A stretch of 64,000 nt of DNA from Cytobacillus citreus (GTDB taxonomy: Bacteria > Bacillota > Bacilli > Bacillales > Cytobacillaceae): positions 525,497 to 589,496 of the forward strand of contig NZ_JAGYPM010000003.1 of NCBI RefSeq assembly GCF_018343665.1, read 5' to 3'. The translations under genes and the position numbers were made by a program. The notes beneath the pieces were generated by a model, which was not told where the DNA came from, searched no databases, and saw only the letters and a list, made by a program, of their open reading frames with translations. Positions 1 through 8,610 of the stretch are shown here, piece after piece (the stretch's first letter is position 1; every line of letters begins with the position of its first letter).

Positions 1-137
1 ATGTTCTCCCTCCCATCTTAGTTAATGGTTCATTCACACTATAATTATGTAAAATGATAACAGTTTTTCTATCAAGATGCATCTTTTATAATGAAACTTC
101 TATATATCAATAATTTTATAAAAGACAAAACCAAAAG
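1..137 (-). promoter_or_regulatory. Probable upstream region of the next minus-strand gene (pgpH/yqfF expected)
   Basis: This stretch holds no gene. Read on the minus strand it ends, at bases 4-13, in a GGGAGGGAGAA ribosome-binding-like sequence, so a minus-strand gene probably starts just outside the window. In Bacillus the gene after phoH is yqfF/pgpH. That identity is inference from gene order only. The region is AT-rich, and a TTGATA-like -35 with a TACATA-like -10 can be drawn, but weakly. Confidence 0.35.
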
Positions 138-166
138 AAAACCGTACGGTAATACCGACGGTTTTT
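138..166 (-). terminator. Terminator after phoH
   Basis: An AAAACCGT arm (138-145) pairs with ACGGTTTT (158-165), and an inner ACGGT/ACCG pairing extends it. The minus-strand transcript continues into T-rich sequence. It lies 20 bases past the phoH stop and probably ends the yqfD-phoH transcript. Confidence 0.7.
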
Positions 167-185
167 ATTAAGGGCTTTCGCTTTT

Positions 186-1145
186 CTATTCTAGCTGCCC
201 ATATGCTTGAATAATTTTTGCCACAAGAGGGTGACGCACTACATCACTTTCTTCTAAATGGACAAATGAGATACCCTTTACTCCTTGTAAAATCTCTTCA
301 CCAACAATTAATCCAGATTTAGCTCCTTTCGGAAGATCAACCTGGGTTTTATCACCAGTAATAACCATTTTTGAGCCGAATCCAAGACGGGTTAGAAACA
401 TTTTCATTTGGGCATGTGTTGTATTCTGTGCTTCGTCTAATATAACAAATGCGTCATCAAGTGTTCTTCCCCTCATATATGCGAGAGGAGCAATTTCAAT
501 TGTTCCTCTTTCGATAAGCCTTTGCGTTTGCTCTGCACCTAAAATATCATGTAATGCATCATACAATGGTCTTAAATAAGGATCCACCTTTTCTTTTAAA
601 TCTCCAGGTAAAAATCCAAGGCTTTCACCTGCCTCCACAGCAGGGCGAGTTAGAATAATTCTTTTCACATGACCATTCTTCAATGCATTGACACCCATTA
701 CGACCGCAAGATATGTTTTACCTGTTCCTGCTGGTCCAATTCCAAATACAAGATCATTTCTTCTTATAGAACGAATGTATTGGCTTTGTCCGATTGTCTT
801 TACTCTGATTATTTTTCCCTTTGCATTTCTAATTATTTCTTCGTCATATAGATCACTAAAGTAATCTAAAGTTCCTTTTTTTGCCATTTGAATCCCGTAC
901 ATTACATCTCTTTGGTTAATATTGATTCCTTTTCTAATCACTTGCAATAATTCAGCAAGTAAGAGACCAGCCATTTCGACCAATTCTGTTTCTCCAGAAA
1001 TAAAAACAGTCTCGCCCCTCGTAATGATGGTTACATTTAATTCCTGCTCGATCATTTTTATGTGTGCGTCCGAATTACCAAGTAAAGAAACAGCTTCATT
1101 CGGATTTTCAAGTTGAACATTCATTGTTTTCAAGTTTTCTGTCAT
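186..1145 (-). CDS. phoH: PhoH-family ATPase
   Basis: A cytoplasmic P-loop protein of 319 residues, the usual size for PhoH/YbeZ. Walker A GPAGTGKT is at residues 137-144 and Walker B FVILDEAQ at about 233-240, followed by a conserved MKMFLTRLG segment. The N-terminal 75 residues form the KH-like part seen in this family. PhoH proteins are linked to RNA metabolism and ribosome maturation together with YbeY, but the exact reaction is not settled. The ATG overlaps the end of yqfD by 4 bases, so translation is probably coupled. Confidence 0.95.
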   Translation of the reverse strand: MTENLKTMNVQLENPNEAVSLLGNSDAHIKMIEQELNVTIITRGETVFISGETELVEMAGLLLAELLQVIRKGININQRDVMYGIQMAKKGTLDYFSDLYDEEIIRNAKGKIIRVKTIGQSQYIRSIRRNDLVFGIGPAGTGKTYLAVVMGVNALKNGHVKRIILTRPAVEAGESLGFLPGDLKEKVDPYLRPLYDALHDILGAEQTQRLIERGTIEIAPLAYMRGRTLDDAFVILDEAQNTTHAQMKMFLTRLGFGSKMVITGDKTQVDLPKGAKSGLIVGEEILQGVKGISFVHLEESDVVRHPLVAKIIQAYGQLE

Positions 1146-2335
1146 TCCGTATCTCCTTGAACAATTGGTTGTGCTTCAGCAATATTCTCAATAATTTGGA
1201 AATGTATTGATATAGTTACTTTATCATTGTCTACAGACTTGTGTAAAACTTTTTCGCCTTTTATTTTATCATTTTCAGATAGCCCGCTTTTTATTTTGTT
1301 TCGAGCCAAAGTTTTTGCAACTTCAAAGGCTTGCTCGTTATCGTAGATTAAAGTTTCCTGTTCACTTTCCCTAATTGTCTTATCTACATACGAGATAGGA
1401 AGCTCCCACTTTAAAAAATTAATTTTCTTTTCATTCGACTCCGTCTCAAATTCTTTATATTTCACTTTTCCGAAACCCCAAACTAGAATTTCAACATTTC
1501 CTATTTTGATGTAATGTTTCCGCTTTTCATTCCCATTAAATACTTGAAAGGTTTTTTTTAGTGGAAGAGTCACATCTGTTTTATACCATGTTTCTCCATA
1601 AATTTCACCCTTAGCAGGAAGTGTTTCAATATTTCCTTCTTTTCCAATTATACCAGAAACAAGCAATTGTCCTGGTTTCACATGATCGTTGACACTAACG
1701 ACTGGCTGTCCTTCTTCTACGAACATATACACAATAACTGCCTTCTTTTTTGCCACTAAATTTCTTGGACTTAAGTATTCAGGTTTCTTCGGATCGTTTT
1801 TCTCCACCACTTGTAGATGGTAGGTTGTCCCTTTTAACTCCACACCAACCCAAGTGATTTCTTCAATTTTATCTGATAGCTTTCTTTGAATTCCTTCAAC
1901 ATTATCTATGAAAAACTGAAGCTTCCCCCTCTTAACACCCATTTCAGTTAATTCTTTACGAATTTTATATTCAGTTGCCGGATTTGCTCCTTTAATTTCA
2001 ATTCCCCAAACCATATTGGACAATACCAAAATAACGATAATAAATGCTGTCGCACCTAAAACAAAACCAAAGCTTTTTAGCAAGCGCTTAAAAAGAAATG
2101 GAAAGCCTGTCCGTTGTAAAAATTCAATTTTGCAATCACTGTTTCTGACAGCGTTTCTAATCTGATTAACATCCTTTAGCTTTATTTTAAATATTACTGC
2201 TTCGACGCCATGCCTTTTAACCTGCCAAATATGAATCCCGTTCCGAGTAAGAGTATTAATAAAACGCTCTATTCCTTTCCCTTTGGCTTTTACTGTAACA
2301 ATACCCCCAATAAATTCAATCCACAGATTCTTCAT
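1142..2335 (-). CDS. yqfD: Sporulation membrane protein YqfD
   Basis: 397 residues, matching the YqfD family of sporulation proteins conserved in endospore formers. The N-terminal about 85 residues are cytoplasmic. A single hydrophobic segment at about 90-110 (FVLGATAFIIVILVLSNMVW) is followed by a large domain that should lie outside the membrane. In B. subtilis yqfD belongs to the mother-cell sporulation programme and is needed for efficient spore formation; the molecular role is unknown. Upstream yqfC is separated from it by a strong hairpin (2421-2455), so it may have its own promoter or depend on readthrough. It overlaps phoH by 4 bases. Confidence 0.92.
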   Translation of the reverse strand: MKNLWIEFIGGIVTVKAKGKGIERFINTLTRNGIHIWQVKRHGVEAVIFKIKLKDVNQIRNAVRNSDCKIEFLQRTGFPFLFKRLLKSFGFVLGATAFIIVILVLSNMVWGIEIKGANPATEYKIRKELTEMGVKRGKLQFFIDNVEGIQRKLSDKIEEITWVGVELKGTTYHLQVVEKNDPKKPEYLSPRNLVAKKKAVIVYMFVEEGQPVVSVNDHVKPGQLLVSGIIGKEGNIETLPAKGEIYGETWYKTDVTLPLKKTFQVFNGNEKRKHYIKIGNVEILVWGFGKVKYKEFETESNEKKINFLKWELPISYVDKTIRESEQETLIYDNEQAFEVAKTLARNKIKSGLSENDKIKGEKVLHKSVDNDKVTISIHFQIIENIAEAQPIVQGDTE

Positions 2336-2420
2336 TTCCTTCCCCCTGATCTATTTTGTCACGTTCGTTTGATTATTTTCTTCATTGCTCTTCTCATTTA
2401 GATAAGGAGCTTATACGTAG

Positions 2421-2455
2421 AAAAATCCTTACAGAAGGTGCTCTCCTTCTGTAAG
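2421..2455 (-). terminator. Terminator between yqfC and yqfD
   Basis: A perfect 11-bp stem (2428-2438 with 2445-2455, arm CTTACAGAAGG) with a 6-base loop. On the minus strand it is followed by GGATTTTT. It starts 6 bases after the yqfC stop and separates yqfC from yqfD. Confidence 0.8.
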
Positions 2456-2460
2456 CATGC

Positions 2461-2745
2461 CTATTCATTTATATATGTGACCTGATCAATTTTCCCTTCT
2501 AGCAGGATCTCCTCTGGTAATATCGTTTTTATTACAAAAGCATTTCCCTTAATCAAAAGCTGCCCCTGCTTAAGAAGAAGCCTTAATTCTTTGTCGGAAA
2601 AAGCGATTAAGCCCCGGTGGTTCTCAATATATATATGGATTTGTCCGATCATTGTAATGCGGGGTAAATCCATCATGACATCCTGAGGAAGCTCCATATT
2701 TTTTGTTATCCATTTTCGAACGAAATGTCCCCATTTTTTTGCCAT
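2461..2745 (-). CDS. yqfC: Sporulation protein YqfC
   Basis: A 94-residue protein of the YqfC/YabP family, small beta-rich sporulation proteins found beside yqfD in spore formers. The start chosen is ATG at 2745 (MAKKWGHFVRK), because a run of six G lies about 10 bases upstream and this length fits the family. An in-frame ATG 7 codons earlier is poorly placed. Its function is unknown, and expression in the mother cell under sigma E is known for the B. subtilis gene. A strong terminator follows immediately. Confidence 0.88.
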   Translation of the reverse strand: MAKKWGHFVRKWITKNMELPQDVMMDLPRITMIGQIHIYIENHRGLIAFSDKELRLLLKQGQLLIKGNAFVIKTILPEEILLEGKIDQVTYINE

Positions 2746-2824
2746 AAAAAAAGAACCCCCCTTCATCTCATATGTATGAAATGACGGAAGGTTCTAGCAC
2801 TTATTTTTCTTCATTTTCATAAGC

Positions 2825-3253
2825 CTATTTCTTGATTCTCATTGATTTATGGGGATTTAGAGCCCTTGGAGGGCCAATTATTTCTGACCATATAATGCCA
2901 TCCACAAGCTGTTTTTGGCTCGGTGAAAAGGATGAATTTGTTCCTTTTTGCAAAAATGAATCTGAATGCTCTATCGGCAAAGTTTGAACTATTTGTAATT
3001 GTTCTATAAGATCTTCAGCCTGTTTTTTCCGCTCCGAATACTCAGCTTCAATCTTATTAGGAGAGAGTGGCTTCTCCTGTATTTGCGTTTTCTTAGACAT
3101 CTGATCAAAAGTGTAAGCTGGTATGGGTGTTCTCTTTGAATGAATATTTTTATGTTGCCCTTGGTTATCTTTTTTTCTCTTTTTGAAAATCGAAAAGATA
3201 TAACCGATTATTGCAATGATAATAATAATTGGAAATTCAAATAAACCTTCCAA
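2825..3253 (-). CDS. yqfB: Membrane-anchored protein of unknown function (YqfB position)
   Basis: 142 residues. A single hydrophobic helix at about 8-22 (PIIIIIAIIGYIF) is followed by a lysine-rich, hydrophilic and probably partly disordered tail, so it is likely anchored with its C-terminus in the cytoplasm. There is no recognisable enzyme motif. It lies between floA and yqfC, where B. subtilis has yqfB; the symbol rests mainly on that position. A role beside the flotillin FloA at the membrane is possible but is inference. Confidence 0.7.
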   Translation of the reverse strand: MEGLFEFPIIIIIAIIGYIFSIFKKRKKDNQGQHKNIHSKRTPIPAYTFDQMSKKTQIQEKPLSPNKIEAEYSERKKQAEDLIEQLQIVQTLPIEHSDSFLQKGTNSSFSPSQKQLVDGIIWSEIIGPPRALNPHKSMRIKK

Positions 3254-3351
3254 GTTGATCCCACTCCCTTCAAAAATAACAATGTATTAGGATCAAGAAA
3301 TTTACATAAAGGCCTTAGAGCAATTTCAGCAGTGACTTGCCGTTTACTTAA

Positions 3352-4353
3352 TTATTTTTTACCGCCATCTTTGTGCTCATCGTTTATTCTGCCAATAGAA
3401 TCTCTCATGTCCGTATCGGCAGAAATGTTTTTAATATTCATATAATCCATTACACCAATATTCCCTGTTCGAAGGGCTTCAGCCATTGCAAGTGGTACCT
3501 GAGCCTCTGCCTCAACAACTTTTGCTTTCATTTCCTCTACTTTTGATTTCATTTCCTGCTCTGTGGCTACGGCCATAGCACGGCGTTCTTCAGCTTTCGC
3601 TTGTGCAATCTTTTTGTCTGCTTCAGCTTGTTCAGTTTGCAAATGAGCACCGATATTTTTGCCGATATCAACATCTGCAATATCAATAGAGAGAATTTCA
3701 AAAGCTGTTCCTGAATCTAACCCTTTTGCCAGGACAGTACGAGATATCATATCGGGATTTTCAAGAACTTTTTTATGACTCTCTGATGAACCAATTGTAG
3801 AAACAATCCCTTCACCTACACGCGCGACAACCGTTTCCTCACCTGCTCCACCAACTAGACGGTCTATATTAGCTCTAACTGTAATTCTAGCCTTTGCTTT
3901 TACTTCAATCCCATCCATTGCAACACCCGCAATAAATGGTGTTTCAATAACATTTGGGTTAACACTCATTTGAACTGCTTCAAGAACATCACGTCCTGCT
4001 AGATCAATAGCGGCACTTCGTTCAAACTTTAAATCTATGTTTGCGCGATGTGCAGCAATTAATGCATTAACAACACGATCAACATTCCCGCCAGCTAAAT
4101 AATGACTCTCCAACTGATTTGTCGTTACATCAATTCCAGCCTTATGCGCTTTAATTAAAGGGTTAATGACACGACTTGGAATGACACGACGAAGCCGCAT
4201 ACCAATTAGTGTAAAGATACTCACTTTAACACCTGCAGCGAGTGCAGATATCCACAGCATGACTGGAACAAAGGTAAGCAACACACCTAAAAGAATGATA
4301 GCAAGAACAACAAGAACTATTACGAGTACCGAGCCTGCTCCTAAGTCTAACAT
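3352..4353 (-). CDS. floA: Flotillin-like protein FloA
   Basis: 333 residues, full length for FloA (formerly YqfA). The N-terminus has a hydrophobic membrane hairpin (about residues 8-34), then an SPFH/PHB-like domain. The C-terminal third is a coiled coil rich in Ala, Glu and Lys (repeats such as [13 protein letters not shown]). FloA organises functional membrane microdomains and affects membrane fluidity and signalling. The upstream NfeD-family gene ends 18 bases before it; flotillin-NfeD pairs are a well-known operon arrangement. An AGGAGGATG ribosome site precedes the ATG. Confidence 0.96.
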   Translation of the reverse strand: MLDLGAGSVLVIVLVVLAIILLGVLLTFVPVMLWISALAAGVKVSIFTLIGMRLRRVIPSRVINPLIKAHKAGIDVTTNQLESHYLAGGNVDRVVNALIAAHRANIDLKFERSAAIDLAGRDVLEAVQMSVNPNVIETPFIAGVAMDGIEVKAKARITVRANIDRLVGGAGEETVVARVGEGIVSTIGSSESHKKVLENPDMISRTVLAKGLDSGTAFEILSIDIADVDIGKNIGAHLQTEQAEADKKIAQAKAEERRAMAVATEQEMKSKVEEMKAKVVEAEAQVPLAMAEALRTGNIGVMDYMNIKNISADTDMRDSIGRINDEHKDGGKK

Positions 4354-4370
4354 ACTACATCCTCCTCTTT

Positions 4371-5699
4371 TTATTTATCTAAATTAGGTATTTCTCTTAC
4401 AACAATACGGGAACCTTCTGCTTTCACAACACGAACTCTCGCATCTTTTAAAATAAATTCACCTTCACTTACAACATCAATCCGTTCATCTTCAATGACA
4501 ACAGTTCCAGATGGACGGAGTGCTGTCAATGTATAACCTTCCAATCCAATGAGCTCAAGCCTGCTTTTATTTGATACATAGCCTTCTTCCGTTTTCGTTG
4601 CGTCTGTTAGGATTATTTTCTTAAATATACTCATCTTTTTACCAAACACCTTTACCATTAGTATCAATGCCAAGATAGCAACACCAATTGCAATTAATAT
4701 AGAAATCCCCATATGAATGACATTTTCCGATGCTAAAAATAAACTGCCTAAGACAGCAGCCACGCCAAGTACCCCTGCTACAGCCCCTGGGAGGAAAAAC
4801 TCTGCAATGATCAGTCCAATTCCAATGATAAATAGGATTAGCGTTTCATAGCCTGCCAGTCCAGCAACTAAATGCCCATAAAAGAACAATAACAATGCTG
4901 TTAATCCCATAAATCCAGGTACTCCAAAGCCAGGTGAGTAAAGTTCAATAACTAGACCAAGACTTGCAATTGACAGCAAGATCGGTATCACAACAGGATG
5001 AGTAATAAATCGGGCAATTTTTTCTGCAAAGCTCTCTTCTACTTTATGAACTTCGGCATTTTCATACCCTAGATATTTTAATAATTCATCGATATTGTTA
5101 AATGTTCCTTTTGAATAACCGACCTTCTCTGCTTGGTCTGCTCCTAAAGTTAAGAGCTTTCCTTTAGGTGCTCCAACTTCAGGCAAATGAACAGATTCAT
5201 CCGCCATGGCGAGTGCATAAATAGGATCTCTTTTAGTTTGTTTTGCTGCCTCTTCCATTGCTGCAAACCAATATGATTCAGCTTTCTTCCCAGCTGTATT
5301 ACCTTGTTGATCAATAATAGCTGCAGACCCAATAGTTGATCCTGGAACCATATAAATTTCATCTGTATTTAAAGAAATATAAGCACCTGCAGATAAAGCC
5401 TGATTATTCACAAAAGAAATCGTTTTCAAATTTGTAGAGGTTAAAAGTTTTCCTATTTTTCCAGCAGCATCTACAGTCCCGCCTGGAGTATTTATATCAA
5501 AAATGATAGCAGATGCTTGATCTTCCTCAGCCATCTGAACTGCTCTGTTTAAAAAGGCATATAGCCCATTTTCTACCGTTTCGTGAATAGGCACAATATA
5601 AATGATTTCATTATCCGTATTTCCTTTAGATGGGGCACCTACCATTAAAATACACGCAAAAAGAAATGAAAAAATGATTAATATCCTTCTAAATCTCAA
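4371..5699 (-). CDS. yqeZ: NfeD-family membrane serine protease-like protein (YqeZ)
   Basis: A long NfeD protein, about 442 residues. A signal peptide or first membrane segment is followed by a ClpP-class (SppA-like) domain with INTPGG and the probable catalytic serine in ALSAGAY. Then come four to five membrane helices (about 230-365) and a C-terminal OB-fold NfeD domain ending near VVREI. It is thought to work with the flotillin encoded next. Start: the TTG at 5699 has a GGAGG eight bases upstream, whereas the ATG at 5717 six codons earlier has only a weak site, so the TTG is preferred with moderate certainty. Confidence 0.88.
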   Translation of the reverse strand: MRFRRILIIFSFLFACILMVGAPSKGNTDNEIIYIVPIHETVENGLYAFLNRAVQMAEEDQASAIIFDINTPGGTVDAAGKIGKLLTSTNLKTISFVNNQALSAGAYISLNTDEIYMVPGSTIGSAAIIDQQGNTAGKKAESYWFAAMEEAAKQTKRDPIYALAMADESVHLPEVGAPKGKLLTLGADQAEKVGYSKGTFNNIDELLKYLGYENAEVHKVEESFAEKIARFITHPVVIPILLSIASLGLVIELYSPGFGVPGFMGLTALLLFFYGHLVAGLAGYETLILFIIGIGLIIAEFFLPGAVAGVLGVAAVLGSLFLASENVIHMGISILIAIGVAILALILMVKVFGKKMSIFKKIILTDATKTEEGYVSNKSRLELIGLEGYTLTALRPSGTVVIEDERIDVVSEGEFILKDARVRVVKAEGSRIVVREIPNLDK

Positions 5700-5791
5700 T
5701 CCTTCCCCCTCCCCCATTCTTTTCTCTCTTTCTTATACGTATGTCTGTAAAAAAGGTTTCAATGATCTACAGCTATTTTTCTAACTAACTT

Positions 5792-5826
5792 AAAAAAGAC
5801 CGTTAGCAAGAGCTCACGGTCTTTTA
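5792..5826 (-). terminator. Terminator after yqeY
   Basis: AAAAGACCGT (5794-5803) pairs with ACGGTCTTTT (5816-5825). The stem lies 15 bases past the yqeY stop, and the minus-strand transcript ends in U residues. It closes the rpsU-yqeY unit. Confidence 0.8.
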
Positions 5827-5840
5827 TAATAGGTTTGTTT

Positions 5841-6284
5841 TTATGAAAGGTGTTGTTGTACAAGTTTATTTACAAGTGCTCCATCTGCTTTGCCTTTAAC
5901 TTTCGGCATAATGGCAGCCATTACTTTACCCATATCGGCTTTAGATTTTGCACCTGTTTCAGCAACAGTTTCTTGAACGATTTTTGAAACCTCATCTTCA
6001 GAAAGCTGTTTAGGCATATATAATTCGACGAACTGAAGTTCGGTACGAATTTTTTCAACAAGATCTTCACGACCTGCTTTATCAAATTCATGGAGGGAAT
6101 CCTTGCGTTGTTTAACTTCGCGAGAAAGGACAGTAAGCTCTTGCTCTTCGGATAAATCTGCTCCTTGCTTAATAGCTTCATTTTGCATCGAAGCTTTAAT
6201 CATCCGAATAACAGTAAGCTTATCTTTTTCTTTGTTCCTCATCGCTTGTTTCATATCCTCATTTAAACGTTCGAGAAGACTCAT
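5841..6284 (-). CDS. yqeY: GatB/YqeY domain protein
   Basis: 147 residues, entirely a YqeY domain: a helical N-terminal part ([19 protein letters not shown]) and a C-terminal tail domain like that of the amidotransferase subunit GatB. A tRNA-related role is suspected from the GatB likeness but is not proven. It follows rpsU by 14 bases and shares its promoter, as in other Bacillus, with a terminator just after the stop. Confidence 0.92.
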   Translation of the reverse strand: MSLLERLNEDMKQAMRNKEKDKLTVIRMIKASMQNEAIKQGADLSEEQELTVLSREVKQRKDSLHEFDKAGREDLVEKIRTELQFVELYMPKQLSEDEVSKIVQETVAETGAKSKADMGKVMAAIMPKVKGKADGALVNKLVQQHLS

Positions 6285-6298
6285 TCAAACACCCTCTC

Positions 6299-6472
6299 TT
6301 ACCACTTACGTTTTCTTGCAGCCTCAGACTTTTTCTTACGTTTAATACTAGGCTTTTCGTAGAATTCGCGCTTTCTTGCTTCTTGCAAAGTACCAGTTTT
6401 AGAAACTGTACGTTTAAAGCGACGAAGAGCATCTTCAAGCGATTCGTTTTTACGAACGACGGTTTTAGACAT
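6299..6472 (-). CDS. rpsU: 30S ribosomal protein S21
   Basis: 57 residues from the ATG at 6472 ([20 protein letters not shown]), the standard S21 length. It is very basic and ends in [12 protein letters not shown]. An upstream in-frame ATG would add ten unrelated residues and is rejected, because GGAGGGAAAG lies right before the chosen start. It is a component of the small subunit near the anti-Shine-Dalgarno region. A consensus promoter lies 70-90 bases upstream, and yqeY is cotranscribed downstream. Confidence 0.97.
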   Translation of the reverse strand: MSKTVVRKNESLEDALRRFKRTVSKTGTLQEARKREFYEKPSIKRKKKSEAARKRKW

Positions 6473-6535
6473 TCTCTTTCCCTCCCTCCGAGCACAACAC
6501 ACTTACACCAACATGGTTTTTCCATGTACTTTGCA

Positions 6536-6564
6536 ATTATAATATAACAGCGATTAGAGGTCAA
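6536..6564 (-). promoter_or_regulatory. Sigma-A type promoter of rpsU-yqeY
   Basis: Minus strand: TTGACC (6559-6564), a 17-base spacer, then a perfect TATAAT (6536-6541). It is about 65 bases upstream of the rpsU start. Confidence 0.75.
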
Positions 6565-6701
6565 CAGTTATTAGCCTTTAACAGCAGTGTTTTTCAAGCT
6601 AATAGTAGTAAAATCCCAGATAAACGTGAATGCAAATTTTTTTACTTTTAAAGGCATGTCCTTCCACTCGTTTCCATACAAATAGAGTAGGGGGTGAAAG
6701 C

Positions 6702-7622
6702 TTGACCCAGCTAATCCTATTTGTTGTATTTATTGGGTTATTTATTTATGGAATGACTTTACTAAGGTTAGGTTTATTCAATTTATCTGCTGATTCATTA
6801 AAAATTTGGCTGACAAAATTAACTGATACACCATGGAAAGGCTTATTAGCTGGGATTGTCATCACTTGCATTCTACAGAGCAGTTCTGCCGTTATGGTCA
6901 TTACGATAGGACTTATTTCTACAAGATTGCTTTCATTTCCTCAATCTATTGGAATAATATTAGGTACGAATATTGGCACAACATTAACTACAGAATTAAT
7001 TACATTTGATATTGAATCATTGCTTGCACCCATTGCTATTATTGGAGCTGCTTTTCTTTTACTTGGTAAGAAAAACCTTCGAAGTATTGGGCTGATCCTT
7101 CTCGGTATTGCGTCAGTATTTGCAGCCATGGGTGGTTTTGAATATTTAGCAGGTCCCCTAAGATCAATTGAATTCATTGATGAGTTGCTTATTACATTAG
7201 ATAATAGTCATATATATAGTATCCTTGCAGGAACATTTATTACTGCAATCATTCAGTCCAGTACAGCTACAACCGGTATCATAATGGGTTTCCTCACAAA
7301 TGGAGCAATTGAATTAAATACTGGAATAGCCATTATGCTAGGTTCGAATATTGGCACATGTGTAACAGCTTTTCTAGCCTCTATTGGAGCTGGAAAAGAA
7401 GCTAGGCTGTCGGCTTACGCTCATATTTGGCTAAATATTCTTGGAGTGTTTGCATTCTATCCATTCATCGGCATACTTACAATAGCTGGAAATCATCTAG
7501 CTAATAATCCTGATGTACAGCTGGCACATATAAGTGTCATATTTAATGTCATTTCTTCTCTTATTGTACTTCCTTTTGCAGCGCCATTTGGGAGGCTAAT
7601 CATTCGAATCCATGATCGCTAA
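6702..7622 (+). CDS. yqeW: Na+/phosphate cotransporter family membrane protein YqeW
   Basis: About 306 residues in two homologous halves, each with the PNaS-family signature: QSSSA near residue 60 with GTNIGTT, and QSSTA near 190 with GSNIGTC. Around eight to nine membrane helices can be seen. The family covers Na+-coupled phosphate transport, but the substrate of YqeW itself is not certain. Start: TTG at 6702 with GGGGGTGAAAG just upstream; the in-frame ATG 24 codons earlier would add a non-hydrophobic, unrelated leader. It is alone on the plus strand, divergent from rpsU. Confidence 0.9.
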   Translation: MTQLILFVVFIGLFIYGMTLLRLGLFNLSADSLKIWLTKLTDTPWKGLLAGIVITCILQSSSAVMVITIGLISTRLLSFPQSIGIILGTNIGTTLTTELITFDIESLLAPIAIIGAAFLLLGKKNLRSIGLILLGIASVFAAMGGFEYLAGPLRSIEFIDELLITLDNSHIYSILAGTFITAIIQSSTATTGIIMGFLTNGAIELNTGIAIMLGSNIGTCVTAFLASIGAGKEARLSAYAHIWLNILGVFAFYPFIGILTIAGNHLANNPDVQLAHISVIFNVISSLIVLPFAAPFGRLIIRIHDR

Positions 7623-7635
7623 TCTATCCACTTAT

Positions 7636-7696
7636 GGTGGCAGGCACCGTAAAAAGGACACTTTTACTCGCTTGCCTATGACTGGTGCCTGATACC
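7636..7696. repeat. Inverted repeat after yqeW
   Basis: AGGCACC (7642-7648) and GGTGCCT (7684-7690) face each other across about 35 bases, within the longer related blocks GTGGCAGGCACCG and ACTGGTGCCTGATACC. There is no good T-run, so it is not a classical terminator. It resembles short palindromic repeats common between Bacillus genes. Confidence 0.45.
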
Positions 7697-7704
7697 CTAA
7701 AACA

Positions 7705-7746
7705 TAAGAAAAGCACTCCAATTGTTACTAACAATAAGAGTGCTTA
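7705..7746 (-). terminator. Terminator after deoC
   Basis: AAGCACTC and GAGTGCTT arms flank about 20 bases that contain a second inner pairing (ATTGTTA/TAACAAT). The minus-strand transcript continues into TTTTCTTATGTTTT. It lies about 20 bases past the deoC stop. Confidence 0.65.
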
Positions 7747-7763
7747 TAGTATCCGACATTTTT

Positions 7764-8435
7764 TTAGTAATCAGAATCGCTTGTTAAACCATTCACGATG
7801 GCTGCACCAGAGCTTGCTCCAATTCTTGTAGCCCCAGCTTCAATCATCTTAGCAGCGTCTTCTGCACTTCTTACACCACCAGAAGCCTTAACACCAATTT
7901 GGGGACCTACCGTTTTTCTCATAAGGGCGATATCTTCAACCGTCGCTCCGCCAGTGGAAAAGCCTGTTGATGTTTTAACAAAATCTGCTCCAGCTTTAAC
8001 CGATATTTCGCACGCTTGGACTTTTTCCTCTTCAGAAAGCAAGCAAGTTTCAATGATAACTTTAGTTAAAGCTTTTCCTTTTGCCTCATCTACAACAGCT
8101 TGAATATCTCTTTCAACTAATTCAATATCTCCGCCTTTTAATGCTCCGATATTAATGACCATATCAACTTCTGTAGCACCATTTTCAATCGCATTTTTCG
8201 TTTCAAATGCCTTTGTTTCAGGCGTAGATGCACCTAAAGGAAAACCGATAACTGTACAAACTTTTACTTCTGTTCCAGCCAGTAATTCACTTGAAAGCTT
8301 TACCCATGTCGGATTTACACATACTGATGCAAAATTATATTCCTTTGCTTCTGCACAAATTTTTTCAATTTGATTTTTTGTTGCTTCTGCTTTTAACAAT
8401 GTATGATCGATCATTTTCGCTATTGATTGTGTCAT
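7764..8435 (-). CDS. deoC: Deoxyribose-phosphate aldolase
   Basis: 223 residues, the normal size of class I DeoC. It splits 2-deoxyribose 5-phosphate into glyceraldehyde 3-phosphate and acetaldehyde in deoxynucleoside breakdown. The Schiff-base lysine is K154 (DFVKTSTGF), with the second active-site lysine K183 (GVKASGGVR) and D91 (EVDMVIN). The gene stands alone with its own terminator, not in the dra-nupC-pdp operon known from B. subtilis. GGGAG precedes the ATG. Confidence 0.97.
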   Translation of the reverse strand: MTQSIAKMIDHTLLKAEATKNQIEKICAEAKEYNFASVCVNPTWVKLSSELLAGTEVKVCTVIGFPLGASTPETKAFETKNAIENGATEVDMVINIGALKGGDIELVERDIQAVVDEAKGKALTKVIIETCLLSEEEKVQACEISVKAGADFVKTSTGFSTGGATVEDIALMRKTVGPQIGVKASGGVRSAEDAAKMIEAGATRIGASSGAAIVNGLTSDSDY

Positions 8436-8565
8436 TTTTTTAATCTCCCTTCAAACAAACTAGTTGTCCGTACCTCTCACATCATATCATGTCAACATAA
8501 AAATAGCGAGCAGGAAAACAGCATTTTTCAGTACAACAGAAGCTTTATCTAGCTTATTTTTACCA

Positions 8566-8598
8566 TAAAAAAAGGAATTACTCTAATGTAATTCCTTC
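8566..8598 (-). terminator. Terminator at the end of the heat-shock operon (after mtaB)
   Basis: AAGGAATTAC (8572-8581) pairs perfectly with GTAATTCCTT (8588-8597). The minus-strand transcript then runs into seven U residues. It starts 13 bases after the mtaB stop. Confidence 0.85.
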
Positions 8599-8610
8599 TT
8601 CATAATCATA

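Noticed and set aside
6103-6345. Long antisense reading frames over yqeY and many other genes
   Set aside because: They mirror the codon pattern of the real gene on the other strand, lack ribosome sites and resemble no family.
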